45,580 nucleotides of DNA, from assembly GCF_030697925.1 (NCBI RefSeq), contig NZ_JAUYOJ010000150.1, positions 1 to 45,580 of the forward strand, read 5' to 3'. The stretch is from Phenylobacterium sp. (GTDB lineage: Bacteria; Pseudomonadota; Alphaproteobacteria; Caulobacterales; Caulobacteraceae). The notes beneath the pieces are model-generated. The model did no database searches, was not told the DNA's origin, and saw nothing but the letters and a program-made list of their open reading frames with translations. Numbering within the stretch: the stretch's first letter is position 1; every line of letters starts with the position of its first letter. Below are positions 9,453-17,555 of the stretch, piece by piece. The position numbers and the translations under genes are program-made.

Positions 9453-9870
9453 AGGGATCCCGGTTGAAGAGGAAGATCACGCAGGGGGTCTTGGAGACGC
9501 AGGCGTCCTCGTGGAGCTGGGTATGGACCTGGGTCCAGTGGGCGCCGGGCAGGAGGCGGACCCCGCGGCCTTCGCCGGTGGAGCCGACCCAGTGCGCCCA
9601 CTCGCCTTCGACGATGAGCGCCCAGTAGTCGGCGGTGTGGGAGTGTGGGCCAGACTGAAAGCCGGCCGGCGCGCGCAGCAGCGTGCCGGCCTCGCCCTTG
9701 GCGCGGTCGCCCCACAGGGGCGCCAGCTCCACGGGGATGTTCGGCGCCTCCTTATACCAGGGGGTCTTGTCCGTTGGGACGTAGCGGTTCTGGACGGGCG
9801 GATCGGCCGCCATGGCCGGGAGAGCCGCCAGCCCGAGGGCCAGGGCGGCGACGATCAATCTTGCGCGCAT
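9430..9870 (-). CDS. secreted cupin-like protein (DUF4437-type), copy 1
   Basis: A 146-residue paralogue of the next gene. Start 9870 (MRARLIVAALALGLAALPAMA) gives a proper signal peptide; the frame is open further upstream without a sensible start. The cupin pattern is PHSHTADYWALIVEGEWAHW, then GAHWTQVHTQLHEDACVSKTPCVIFLF. As in its partner, WGDR precedes the barrel and a Cys pair lies in the last strand. It is the first gene of a possible minus-strand unit running into copCD, after an 82-bp gap with no obvious promoter that I could call. Confidence 0.75.
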   Translation of the reverse strand: MRARLIVAALALGLAALPAMAADPPVQNRYVPTDKTPWYKEAPNIPVELAPLWGDRAKGEAGTLLRAPAGFQSGPHSHTADYWALIVEGEWAHWVGSTGEGRGVRLLPGAHWTQVHTQLHEDACVSKTPCVIFLFNRDPYVTEFPK

Positions 9871-9952
9871 GGGCGTCACCTCGGAAGGAACCGCCGAGAT
9901 CATTCCATGGGCTACGGCGCTGGACGAATTGGCAGGTTCCGTGGCGGTCCGG

Positions 9953-10378
9953 TCAGGCCGCCCCTGGGTGCATCCACGCGGCGTACGAAATCCCCACGAT
10001 GACACCCTCGACCGACAGCACCCGAGCGATCACCTGGCCCCATGGTTCGGTGCGGGTGGGATGGAGCAGCTCGTAGCCCTGGGCCGCCAGTTCCGCCGCC
10101 GCACTGTCCACGCTGGCGGCGTCGGCGACCTCGAACTCGACACAGGCCTGCGGCACCGTCCGATCCGGCGGCCAGGCCGGTGAGCCGAAACAGGCCTCGG
10201 CGGCCTGCGACAGCGGCCAGACGCCGAAGTGCTTCGCGCCCGCGATCTCCTCGCTGAAGTAGTACTCGTCCCCTTCATGCCTCTTCAGCGGCAAGCCCAA
10301 GGCGTCGACGAACAGCTTCCGGCTTGCCGCGGGATCGGGCGCGATCACCGCGAAGCTCGAGACAAACTGGATCTCCAT
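9953..10378 (-). CDS. VOC (glyoxalase-like) family protein
   Basis: A 141-residue single VOC unit pair. The first beta-alpha-beta-beta-beta module starts VSSFAVIAPDPAASRKLFVDALGLPLKRH and includes EYYFSEEIAGAKHFGVWPL; the second includes VEFEVADAASVDSAAAELAAQGYELL and ends ISYAAWMHP. Typical metal ligands are not all evident, so it may be a binding or resistance protein rather than an enzyme. It begins 21 bp after the stop of the AraC-type regulator and is likely its operon partner. Confidence 0.8.
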   Translation of the reverse strand: MEIQFVSSFAVIAPDPAASRKLFVDALGLPLKRHEGDEYYFSEEIAGAKHFGVWPLSQAAEACFGSPAWPPDRTVPQACVEFEVADAASVDSAAAELAAQGYELLHPTRTEPWGQVIARVLSVEGVIVGISYAAWMHPGAA

Positions 10379-10399
10379 GCCTTTCCCTTCTGGCCTTCC

Positions 10400-11389
10400 T
10401 CAGACCGGCAACAGGCGCGCCGATCCCGGCGACAGCCCCGTGACCCGCTTGAACGCGCGGCTGAACGCGGCGTCGGACTCGTAGCCCAGCCGGGCCGCCG
10501 CCTGCGCCACCGTCATCGAACCCGTCCGCAGCCAGGCCGCGGCCAAGCGCATCCGCCAGAGCAGCAAGTAGCGGGCGGGGGAGACCGTCAGCAGCTGCCC
10601 GAATCGCTCGGAGAACTTGGACCGCGACATGCCTGCGACGGCGGCCAGGGATTCCACGCTCCAGGCCTGGCCCGGCTCGCGATGCATCCGCGCCAGGGCC
10701 AACCCGACCTGGGGGTCGCGCACGGCGGCCAGCCAGCCCGTCAGGTCCGTGGGCTGCTGTTCAAGCCAGGTGCGCACGATGGAGCTCATCACGATATCGG
10801 CCAGCCGGGCCATGATCGTGGCCGATCCGATCCGCGGCGTGGTGACCTCGCGGGCCATCATGTCCAGGAGCACGGGCAGGGCGGGATCGCTCACCTTGGC
10901 CCGCCGCACGATGAGCGCCGGCGGCAGGAGTTCGAGCAGGGGGTGGGCCGTGGGGCCCTCGAAGCCGATGGTGCAACAGACGATCAGCGAGCGGGCGCCG
11001 CCGCCGCCGGCCGTCAGGCGGTAGCTCTCCGCGCCGACCAGCTCCGGACTGAACGCCTCCAGCGGCCTCGGCCGCCGTCCCGGATCGTCGGCCATCACAT
11101 GGCCGGTGCCGTGCGGCAGCAGCACCACATCGCCCGCCTCCAGGCGGATCGCGTCCTGTCCGGCGCTCAGGATCCAGCAGGCGCCCTCAGCCACGAAGTG
11201 GAAGCGCACGCCCCCCTTGAAGGGGATTTCGATCCCGAACGGCGCAGTCAGCTCGCTGCGGCCATAGGACGCGTGCCCCAGACGCAGGTCGTGCAGGACT
11301 TCGCTGAGCAGGTCGGGCGGCGCCTGCGGCGCGCAGACCGTGCGTCCGCCCAACAGAGGCCCGACAAGGTTTCCGGCTTCGTGCTGCAT
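10400..11389 (-). CDS. AraC-family regulator with cupin-type sensor domain
   Basis: A 329-residue regulator. Residues 1 to about 190 resemble the AraC-binding cupin domain (VRFHFVAEGACWILS, then DVVLLPHGTGHVM). The last 100 residues are the double helix-turn-helix DNA-binding domain, with SVESLAAVAGMSRSKFSERF as the first HTH and TVAQAAARLGYESDAAFSRAF as the second, ending in the usual SPGSAR tail. It likely controls the downstream VOC gene and perhaps itself; the ligand is unknown. Confidence 0.9.
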   Translation of the reverse strand: MQHEAGNLVGPLLGGRTVCAPQAPPDLLSEVLHDLRLGHASYGRSELTAPFGIEIPFKGGVRFHFVAEGACWILSAGQDAIRLEAGDVVLLPHGTGHVMADDPGRRPRPLEAFSPELVGAESYRLTAGGGGARSLIVCCTIGFEGPTAHPLLELLPPALIVRRAKVSDPALPVLLDMMAREVTTPRIGSATIMARLADIVMSSIVRTWLEQQPTDLTGWLAAVRDPQVGLALARMHREPGQAWSVESLAAVAGMSRSKFSERFGQLLTVSPARYLLLWRMRLAAAWLRTGSMTVAQAAARLGYESDAAFSRAFKRVTGLSPGSARLLPV

Positions 11390-11523
11390 CCGCCGATCCT
11401 AACCGCGATCGACCCGCCGAAGCCACCGGAGGCTGTCGTGGTGCGGGGTCATGTGGCGACGATGGCGCGGACGGCCGTGGTCCGCCATGCCCGTTCGACC
11501 GGAATTCCTGGCCGTTCGTCCGC

Positions 11524-12666
11524 TTAGGCCGTCACGACCAGGCGCTGGCCGTCGATCCAGGTCTCGGTGACCTGCAGGGCCTGGTCGGCGACCACCAGGT
11601 TGGCGCGCAGGCCCGGGGCGATGGCGCCGTGGTCCGCCGACAGGCCCAGGAAGGCGGCGGGGGCGGCGCTGGCCATGCCGACGGCCGCGGCCAGGTCGAG
11701 GCCGGCGATCGCCACGGCGTTGCGCACCGCGCTGATCATGTCGAGGTCGGAGCCGGCCAGGGTGCCGTCCTCGTCCACGCAGACCCCGTCGACCACGCGG
11801 ATGGTTCGGCCCTGCAGGGTGAAGGTCTTGTCGGTCATGCCGACGCTGGGCATGGCGTCGGTGACCAGCATGAACCTATCGTGGCGCTTGGCGCGGAAGG
11901 CGATGCCTAGGGTGGCCGGGTGGATGTGGCGACCATCAACGATGACCCCGCACCAGCTCTCCGGATCGTCCAGGGCCGCGCCCACTGCGCCGGGCGCGCG
12001 GCTGGTGAGCGGCGACATGGCGTTGAACAGGTGGGTGAAGCCGGTCAGGCCGGCGTCGAGCGCCGTGCGCAGGCGCTCATAGGTGGCGTTGGTGTGGCCC
12101 GCGGCGACCGTGACGCCGGCCGCGCGCAGCCGGCCGATCATCTCGTCGGTGGTTGTCTCCGGCGCCAGGGTGACCAGGGTGCGACCGCGCTGGGCCGAGG
12201 TCAGCAGCCGCAGCGCCGCCTCATCGAGGGTGCGGAACTTCGATGAGTCGTGCACCCCCTTGCGGCTCTCGGCCAGGAAGGGCCCTTCGATATGGATGCC
12301 GAGCACGCCCGGCACGCCCTGCTCGATGGCGGCGTCGACGGCTAGGATGGCGCGCTCCACGGTGCCCAGGTCGTCACTGATCAGGGTGGGCAGGAAGCCG
12401 GTGGCGCCGAACCGCCGGTGCGCCGCGCCGATGACGGCGATGGCCTCGACCGTGGGGGTGGCGTTGAACAGCATGCCGCCGCCGCCGTTCACCTGGGTGT
12501 CGATGAAGCCCGGCAGCAGGTAACGGCCCTCGAGGTCGATGCGCTGATCGCTCGCGCCGACCTCGGGCGACCCCACGGCGGTGATGCGTTCGCCGTCGAC
12601 GACCACGGCGGCGGCTTCGAACCCGCGCGGCGTCAAGACCCGGCCGTTTTCGAGGACGATGGCCAT
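11524..12666 (-). CDS. nagA: N-acetylglucosamine-6-phosphate deacetylase
   Basis: A 380-residue amidohydrolase that converts GlcNAc-6-P to GlcN-6-P and acetate in the cytoplasm. Family marks are in order: GFIDTQVNGGGG at the start of the barrel, HIEGPFL with the metal ligand Glu, VAAGHTNA and FTHLFNAMSPL with the ligand histidines, VDGRHIHP, and LVTDAMPSVG with the catalytic Asp. Its start overlaps the stop of the deaminase gene by one base (TGATG), so translation is coupled. It acts directly after the PTS-imported, phosphorylated sugar. Confidence 0.96.
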   Translation of the reverse strand: MAIVLENGRVLTPRGFEAAAVVVDGERITAVGSPEVGASDQRIDLEGRYLLPGFIDTQVNGGGGMLFNATPTVEAIAVIGAAHRRFGATGFLPTLISDDLGTVERAILAVDAAIEQGVPGVLGIHIEGPFLAESRKGVHDSSKFRTLDEAALRLLTSAQRGRTLVTLAPETTTDEMIGRLRAAGVTVAAGHTNATYERLRTALDAGLTGFTHLFNAMSPLTSRAPGAVGAALDDPESWCGVIVDGRHIHPATLGIAFRAKRHDRFMLVTDAMPSVGMTDKTFTLQGRTIRVVDGVCVDEDGTLAGSDLDMISAVRNAVAIAGLDLAAAVGMASAAPAAFLGLSADHGAIAPGLRANLVVADQALQVTETWIDGQRLVVTA

Positions 12667-13688
12667 CAGACGGTCTCGGTCACCTTGTTGAGGTGGGGCG
12701 GGCGGTCGGGATCGTGGCCGCGGGCCAACGAAAGCGCATTGGCCATCCGGTAGAAGCTCTGGATGCGGACGATCGGCTCGAGGATCGGGTGGGCGCCCAG
12801 CGTCGGCAGGACATTGGAGGGCGGGCCACCCGCCAGCAGGACGTCGGCGCCGCGCGCCTCCAGCCCCTTGGCCATCTCCAGGACGCTGGCCTCGCTCTCG
12901 TCGGCCTGGGCGAAGACCAGAACCGGAAAGCCGGCCGTGACCAGGGCCATGGGGCCGTGCAGCACCTCCGCGGCGCTGAACGCCTCGGCGTGCAGGCCGC
13001 AGGTCTCCTTGAACTTCAGCGCCGCCTCCTGGGCGACCGCATAGCCGACCCCGCGACCGAGGACATAGAGGTTGTGAGCGTCCTTCAGCCGTGCCGCGGC
13101 CGGGCTCCAGTCCATCTCCCAGGCCCGGGCCAGGACCTCGGGAAGCTTGTCGAGCTCGGCCTCCAGTCGTTCGTCCTGCGTCCAGGCCGCGACCAGTTGG
13201 GCGATGGCGGCCAGGGCCGCGATATAGGACTTGGTGGCCGCGACGCTGAGTTCGGGGCTGGCGTGCAGGGGCAGGGTGCGGTCGGCGAGCGCCGCCAGGG
13301 GCGAGGCCTCGTCATTGACCAGGGCCACCACCAGGGCCCCGCCGCGTTTGGCCGCCTCGACCGCCGAGAGCAGGTCCGGGCTCTTCCCCGATTGCGAGAT
13401 GGCCAGGTAGAGGACGCCCTCCAGCCGCGGCTCGGTGGCATATACCGAGCTTACCGAGAGGGCGGCCGACGAGGTGAGCACCCCGGTCCCGGTCTCGACC
13501 AGGTACTTGGCGTAGGTCGCCGCGTGGTCGGACGAGCCGCGGGCGCAGGTGACCACGGCCCGGGGCTTCAGGGCGCGCAGGTCCTCGCCGAGCGCGCGGG
13601 CCGCCTCGCGGTTGGCGGCCAGCAGGCGCGCCACGGCGGCCGGCGCCTCCGCCGCCTCTCGAAACATGCGCGTGTCCTGCGGACGCAT
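12666..13688 (-). CDS. SIS-domain glucosamine-6-phosphate deaminase (NagB-II type)
   Basis: A 340-residue protein with two SIS domains, the GlmS-like isomerase fold without the glutaminase part. This is the alternative deaminase that replaces classical NagB in many proteobacteria and turns GlcN-6-P into fructose-6-P and ammonia. Marks are CARGSSDHAATYAKYL, LAISQSGKSPD, TKSYIAAL, and EAALKFKETCGLHAEAF with HGPMALV. Start 13688 (MRPQDTRMFREAAE) is chosen from the usual N-terminus; a GTG at 13724 would add 12 residues, and the next Met (MFREAAE) has the best Shine-Dalgarno-like sequence. The gene sits between the regulator and nagA. Confidence 0.9.
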   Translation of the reverse strand: MRPQDTRMFREAAEAPAAVARLLAANREAARALGEDLRALKPRAVVTCARGSSDHAATYAKYLVETGTGVLTSSAALSVSSVYATEPRLEGVLYLAISQSGKSPDLLSAVEAAKRGGALVVALVNDEASPLAALADRTLPLHASPELSVAATKSYIAALAAIAQLVAAWTQDERLEAELDKLPEVLARAWEMDWSPAAARLKDAHNLYVLGRGVGYAVAQEAALKFKETCGLHAEAFSAAEVLHGPMALVTAGFPVLVFAQADESEASVLEMAKGLEARGADVLLAGGPPSNVLPTLGAHPILEPIVRIQSFYRMANALSLARGHDPDRPPHLNKVTETV

Positions 13689-13734
13689 CGCAGACTGGGA
13701 CTTCAAGCGCTTTCTCCGGGGCACGGCGGTTTCA

Positions 13735-14505
13735 CTAGAGCGCGTTCAGCTCGGCGACGAAGTCGTAGGCGTCGCCACGATAGTAGGATTGCGTGACCTC
13801 CACCGCGCGGCCGTCCTTCAGATAGCCCCGCCGTTCGATCAGCAGGCCCGGATCGCGCGGGGCGATGGTCAGCAGCTCGGCCTGTTCCGGCGTGAACAGC
13901 ACGGCGCGCAGCCGCTGCAGGGCGCGGGCCGGCCGATGGCCGGTCTTTTCCAGGGCCTCGTAGAGCGAGGTCTCCACGAAGTCCGGGGAGGGCATGGCGA
14001 AGGCCGGGACGGTGGAATATTCCAGCGCCATCGGCGCCCCGTCGGCATAGCGGATCCGGTTGAACCGATAGACCGGCGCGCCCGGCGAGAGGCCGAGCGT
14101 CAGGGATTCCTCGGGCGTCACCTGGCCCTCGGCCTTGGACAGCCAGGTCGAATGCGGCGTGCGCCCGCGGGAGATCATGTCCTCCGTGAAGGACGAAAGC
14201 TTGGAGAAGCTTTTCTCCACCCGGGCGGCGACGAAGGTGCCGGCTCCCTGGCGGCGGGTCAGCAGGCCCTCGGAGACCAGTCCGTCGAGCGCCTTGCGCA
14301 CGGTGATTCGCGACACGCCCAGTTCCTCGGCCAGCTCGCGCTCGGCCGGCAGGGCGTCGTCCGGCCCCAGCACCCGGTTCTGGATCGCCATGCGCAGGGC
14401 GCGCTGGAGTTGCCGGTAGAGCGGGGCGTGCTCGTCGGCGTCCAGGCGGCCTATGCGTTCGGAAAAGCTCAAAGGCGTCTCTCCAGCTTCGGTCATGCGG
14501 ACCAT
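13735..14505 (-). CDS. nagQ: GntR/HutC-family regulator of GlcNAc use (NagQ/DasR type)
   Basis: A 256-residue repressor with an N-terminal winged helix (LYRQLQRALRMAI, then ELAEELGVSRITVRKALDGL and RRQGAGTFV) and a C-terminal UTRA ligand-binding domain, which in this family senses GlcN-6-P or GlcNAc-6-P. It heads the nagA operon and is divergent from the TonB receptor. Elements near ATTGGTAT/ACTGGTCT lie just upstream and resemble the operators of DasR and B. subtilis NagR, which belong to the same family. Autoregulation and control of the divergent promoter are therefore likely. The symbol follows the name used for such regulators in proteobacterial nag loci. Confidence 0.88.
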   Translation of the reverse strand: MVRMTEAGETPLSFSERIGRLDADEHAPLYRQLQRALRMAIQNRVLGPDDALPAERELAEELGVSRITVRKALDGLVSEGLLTRRQGAGTFVAARVEKSFSKLSSFTEDMISRGRTPHSTWLSKAEGQVTPEESLTLGLSPGAPVYRFNRIRYADGAPMALEYSTVPAFAMPSPDFVETSLYEALEKTGHRPARALQRLRAVLFTPEQAELLTIAPRDPGLLIERRGYLKDGRAVEVTQSYYRGDAYDFVAELNAL

Positions 14506-14522
14506 CGGCGTGACGTTTCGTG

Positions 14523-14541
14523 AGACCAGTTAGATACCAAT
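14523..14541 (-). promoter_or_regulatory. predicted NagQ operator 1 (8+3+8 direct repeat)
   Basis: On the minus strand the sequence reads ATTGGTAT-cta-ACTGGTCT: two half-sites in direct orientation, 11 bp apart, ending 18 bp before the regulator start. The half-sites match the arms of known GntR/HutC-family sites for amino-sugar regulators (DasR and NagR types). The orientation faces the nag operon. Confidence 0.65.
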
Positions 14542-14557
14542 ATGTACGTGGAACGCA

Positions 14558-14576
14558 ATTGGTCTCTTTTTGGGCT
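14558..14576 (+). promoter_or_regulatory. predicted NagQ operator 2 (8+3+8 direct repeat)
   Basis: Plus strand: ATTGGTCT-ctt-TTTGGGCT, the same 11-bp repeat as operator 1, with the second half-site weaker (6 of 8 bases). It faces the TonB-receptor gene. Confidence 0.5.
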
Positions 14577-14652
14577 TGTCAATTTTGTGAAACTGCGCAC
14601 AGTTTGGCCCTGCAGGTCGGTGAACACCGGTTTATGCGCTGAAGCGCTGACA

Positions 14653-14671
14653 ATTGGTATCACATTGGACA
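14653..14671 (+). promoter_or_regulatory. predicted NagQ operator 3 (8+3+8 direct repeat)
   Basis: Plus strand: ATTGGTAT-cac-ATTGGACA, again two half-sites 11 bp apart, 45 bp before the GTG start of the TonB receptor. The first half-site is identical to the one in operator 1 on the other strand. Confidence 0.6.
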
Positions 14672-14715
14672 TGCGTCGGCTCCGGCGACCCGCCGGAATT
14701 CTGGGGAGAAGCCGA

Positions 14716-17376
14716 GTGAACGAATATCGCAAGTCTCTGCTGATCGCATCGGTCAGCGCCGCCGTCATCGGCCTAGCCGCTCCGGCCTTCGCGCAGGACG
14801 CCACGGTCGACGAGGTGGTGGTCACCGGCATCCGCGCCTCCTTGCAGCAATCGCTGGAAACCAAGCGCAACGCCGACGCCATCGTCGACTCGGTCACCGC
14901 CGAGGACGTGGGCAAGTTTCCCAACACCAATGTCGCCGAGGCCCTGACCATGGTGCCCGGCGTCACCGTCGACCGCCAGTTCGGCCAGGGCGAAAAGGTC
15001 AGCATCCTGGGCACGGACCCGGCGCTGAACCGCACCCTGCTCAACGGCCAGACCGTGGCCTCCGCCGACTGGTTCATCCTCGACAGCCCGGGGCGGACGT
15101 TCAACTACGCCCTGCTGGCGCCGCAGATCGTCGGCCGGGTGGACGTCTACAAGACGCCGGAAGCCCGCATCGACGAAGGCAGCATCGGCGGCACGGTGAT
15201 CGTCAGCACCCGCAAGCCCTTCGACCTCAAGTCGCGGACTATCGCGGGGTCGGTGGGCTATCTCTATAACGACCGCTCCAAGGAGGGCGACCTCCAGGGC
15301 GCCCTGATCGGCAGCTGGAAGAACGAAGCCGAGACCCTCGGGGTCGCCTTCTCCGTCCAGAAGGCCACCGACCAGCTCCGCCGCGACGGGGTGGAAACCT
15401 ACGGCACCATGGCGGCCAACCAGTGGGCCGGCGGCAATCCCGACAACCCCGTCGACTCGCGGAATTTCGGCTGCGTCGGAACCTGCGCCACCACGCTCAC
15501 GGCCAACCTGACCGCCCGCAGCCCCAACGCCTTCGGCACCTCGTTCTTCGAGCAGGAACGCGACCGCTTGACCTATACCGGATCGGTCCAGTTCCGGCCG
15601 AACGACCAGGTCGAGCTCGAGTTCAACTGGCTGAAGATCGAGGCCCAGTACGACAACCTGAACCAGTCGATGTACGCCTTCCAGGGCAACACCTGGAACA
15701 GCCTGGGCGCGCTCACCGGCCTCACCGTCAACAACGGCGTCGTCACCTCGGCGACCTTCAACAACGCGCTCAGCGTGCTGGATGTCCAGTACCGCGAGGC
15801 GGAGATGAACTCCGACACCTACGACTTCCGCGGCAAGTGGAAGGGCGACGGCTGGGACCTCTCCGGCGTGGCCGGGATCTCCAAGGCCGACGGCGGCACC
15901 AAGCGCCAGGTGTTCCTCGAATTCCTGAACTGGGCCAACTACACGGTCGACATCAGCGGCGCCCCGGGCACGCCCGGCCAACTGACCTACACGACCAATG
16001 TGCAGGGCAACCCCGCCGCCTTCGCCACCGATCCGGGCTGGAGCGGCAACCTGGTCACCAAGCCTACCGAGGACGAGGAGAAGTACGCCCAGGCCGACTT
16101 CGGCATGGACCTCGACGGGGTCATCAAGCGGGTCCAGGTCGGCTACAAGTTCCGCCGCCACGAGACCAGCCAGCAATATGCCGGCATCGCCATCACCGGC
16201 GTCGCCGCCCCGGCCAGCCAGTTCAGCCCGAGCACCGCGCCCGGCAACTACCTGAACGGCTTCGGCGCCAACGACCAGATGAGCAACCGCTTCCGGATCG
16301 ATGGCCCGTCGATGGTGCAGTACGTGACCAGCGGCGCCTGGCTGACGCCCGGCCGCACCATGCCCGTGCCGTCGATCTTCGCCGCGCCGGAGTTCACCGC
16401 CGGCAACTGGGCGATCCAGGAGGACATCAACGCGGTCTACGCCCAGGCCAGCATCGAGGCCGGCGAACTGCGCGGCAATTTCGGCGTCCGCTATGTCCAC
16501 ACCGGCGTCGACAGCGCCGGCTATGTCTGCCGGGCCGGGACGCCCTGTTCCGCCCCGAGCGACTGGGCATGGCAGACCACGTCGAAGACGTACGACAACG
16601 TCCTGCCCAGCGTGAACCTGGCCTACAGCGTCTCCGACGAGCTGATCCTGCGCTTTGCCGCCGCCCAGGTGATCGCCCGGCCGAACTATGCCGACATGAC
16701 CAACTTCTTCCAGCTCTCCGACGGCATCCTCACAGGGAACGGCGGCAATCCGAACCTGGATCCCTACAAGTCGAGCAACTTCAACTTCTCGGCCGAGTGG
16801 TACTTCCAGCCCCAGGCGATCCTGGCGGCGGAGTTCTTCTACAAGGACATCAGCAACTACATCCTGCAGCGGACCGGGCCCGAGCAGTACTTCAACCAGT
16901 CCCAGGGCCGGGTCACCACCTACCAGATCAGCCGCCCCAGCAACGCCGGCTCAGCCGACGTGAAGGGTGTGTCGATCGCCTACCAGCAGAACTACGCCAT
17001 GGGCTTCGGCCTGCTGGCCAACTACACCTATGCCGACGGCCAGGGGGCGAACGGCGCGGCCCTGCCCTACAACTCCAAGCACCAAGTCAATGTCAGCCCG
17101 TTCTACGAGAGCGGCCCGGTGGCCGTGCGGGCGACTTACACTTGGCGCTCCAAGTACTTCACCGGGGTCGACCGCGGCGACGAGATGTATGTCCGCCCCT
17201 ACAAGTCGCTGGACGTGTCGGGCACCTACAACTTCACCGACAATGTCAGCCTGACCCTGGCCGGCATGAACCTGTTCGACACCGAGTACTACGCCTACGC
17301 CAACACCACGGCCCTGCCGCGGGGTGTCTATCGGACCGGCCGGAAGTTCCTGGCCACCGTCAGCTTGACCTTCTGA
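14716..17376 (+). CDS. TonB-dependent receptor for chitooligosaccharides/GlcNAc
   Basis: An 886-residue outer-membrane receptor of the TonB-Xanth-Caul group. Start is GTG 14716, 8 nt after a GGAGAAG ribosome site, and gives a signal peptide ending PAFAQ; the open frame further upstream is promoter DNA. The TonB box is DEVVVTGIRASL, followed by the plug (NVAEALTMVPGVTVDR, RTLLNGQTV, VDVYKTPEARIDEGSIGGTV). The 22-strand barrel ends with ALPRGVYRTGRKFLATVSLTF, closing on the usual terminal Phe. The place in a nag locus, divergent from the GntR regulator, makes GlcNAc or chitin oligosaccharides the likely cargo. A strong hairpin follows its stop. Confidence 0.94.
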   Translation: MNEYRKSLLIASVSAAVIGLAAPAFAQDATVDEVVVTGIRASLQQSLETKRNADAIVDSVTAEDVGKFPNTNVAEALTMVPGVTVDRQFGQGEKVSILGTDPALNRTLLNGQTVASADWFILDSPGRTFNYALLAPQIVGRVDVYKTPEARIDEGSIGGTVIVSTRKPFDLKSRTIAGSVGYLYNDRSKEGDLQGALIGSWKNEAETLGVAFSVQKATDQLRRDGVETYGTMAANQWAGGNPDNPVDSRNFGCVGTCATTLTANLTARSPNAFGTSFFEQERDRLTYTGSVQFRPNDQVELEFNWLKIEAQYDNLNQSMYAFQGNTWNSLGALTGLTVNNGVVTSATFNNALSVLDVQYREAEMNSDTYDFRGKWKGDGWDLSGVAGISKADGGTKRQVFLEFLNWANYTVDISGAPGTPGQLTYTTNVQGNPAAFATDPGWSGNLVTKPTEDEEKYAQADFGMDLDGVIKRVQVGYKFRRHETSQQYAGIAITGVAAPASQFSPSTAPGNYLNGFGANDQMSNRFRIDGPSMVQYVTSGAWLTPGRTMPVPSIFAAPEFTAGNWAIQEDINAVYAQASIEAGELRGNFGVRYVHTGVDSAGYVCRAGTPCSAPSDWAWQTTSKTYDNVLPSVNLAYSVSDELILRFAAAQVIARPNYADMTNFFQLSDGILTGNGGNPNLDPYKSSNFNFSAEWYFQPQAILAAEFFYKDISNYILQRTGPEQYFNQSQGRVTTYQISRPSNAGSADVKGVSIAYQQNYAMGFGLLANYTYADGQGANGAALPYNSKHQVNVSPFYESGPVAVRATYTWRSKYFTGVDRGDEMYVRPYKSLDVSGTYNFTDNVSLTLAGMNLFDTEYYAYANTTALPRGVYRTGRKFLATVSLTF

Positions 17377-17379
17377 GAC

Positions 17380-17419
17380 CCGGACGAGGCGGTGGGATGC
17401 CCCCCGCCGCTTCGTCCGG
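17380..17419 (+). other. long stem-loop directly after the TonB receptor
   Basis: Bases 17380-17396 pair with 17403-17419: CCGGACGA with TCGTCCGG, then an inner GC-rich arm with two G-U pairs, leaving a loop of six. No T-run follows, so it is not a standard intrinsic terminator. It begins 4 bp after the receptor stop and may protect the receptor mRNA 3' end. Confidence 0.6.
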
Positions 17420-17508
17420 CGCGCGGTCTGGTTCAGGATGACCTCATGAACCCAGGCCGCGCCCCCTATTCCTCCCCCAATCCCCGCCTCCGTGAGAACG
17501 TGGGCCCT

Positions 17509-17541
17509 GGGCGGGGCGGTTCGCCGCTCCGCTCTCTTTTT
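17509..17541 (+). terminator. intrinsic terminator just before the hexosaminidase start
   Basis: An 11-bp GC-rich stem (17509-17519 with 17524-17534, including two G-U pairs) closed by a TTCG tetraloop and followed by TCTTTTT (17535-17541). This is a canonical rho-independent terminator for plus-strand transcription. It ends 14 nt before the ATG at 17556, leaving no room for a promoter and a ribosome site in between. Confidence 0.75.
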
Positions 17542-17555
17542 GCGCGGGCGTCTCG

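Noticed and set aside
9921..9950. GGAAC element on the minus strand as an EcfG/SigT-type promoter
   Set aside because: At the expected distance the -10 part reads CGCC instead of CGTT, so the match is only half.
14773..16500. A 575-codon minus-strand frame within the TonB receptor
   Set aside because: Antisense shadow with Gly/Val/Asp-rich sequence and no domain.
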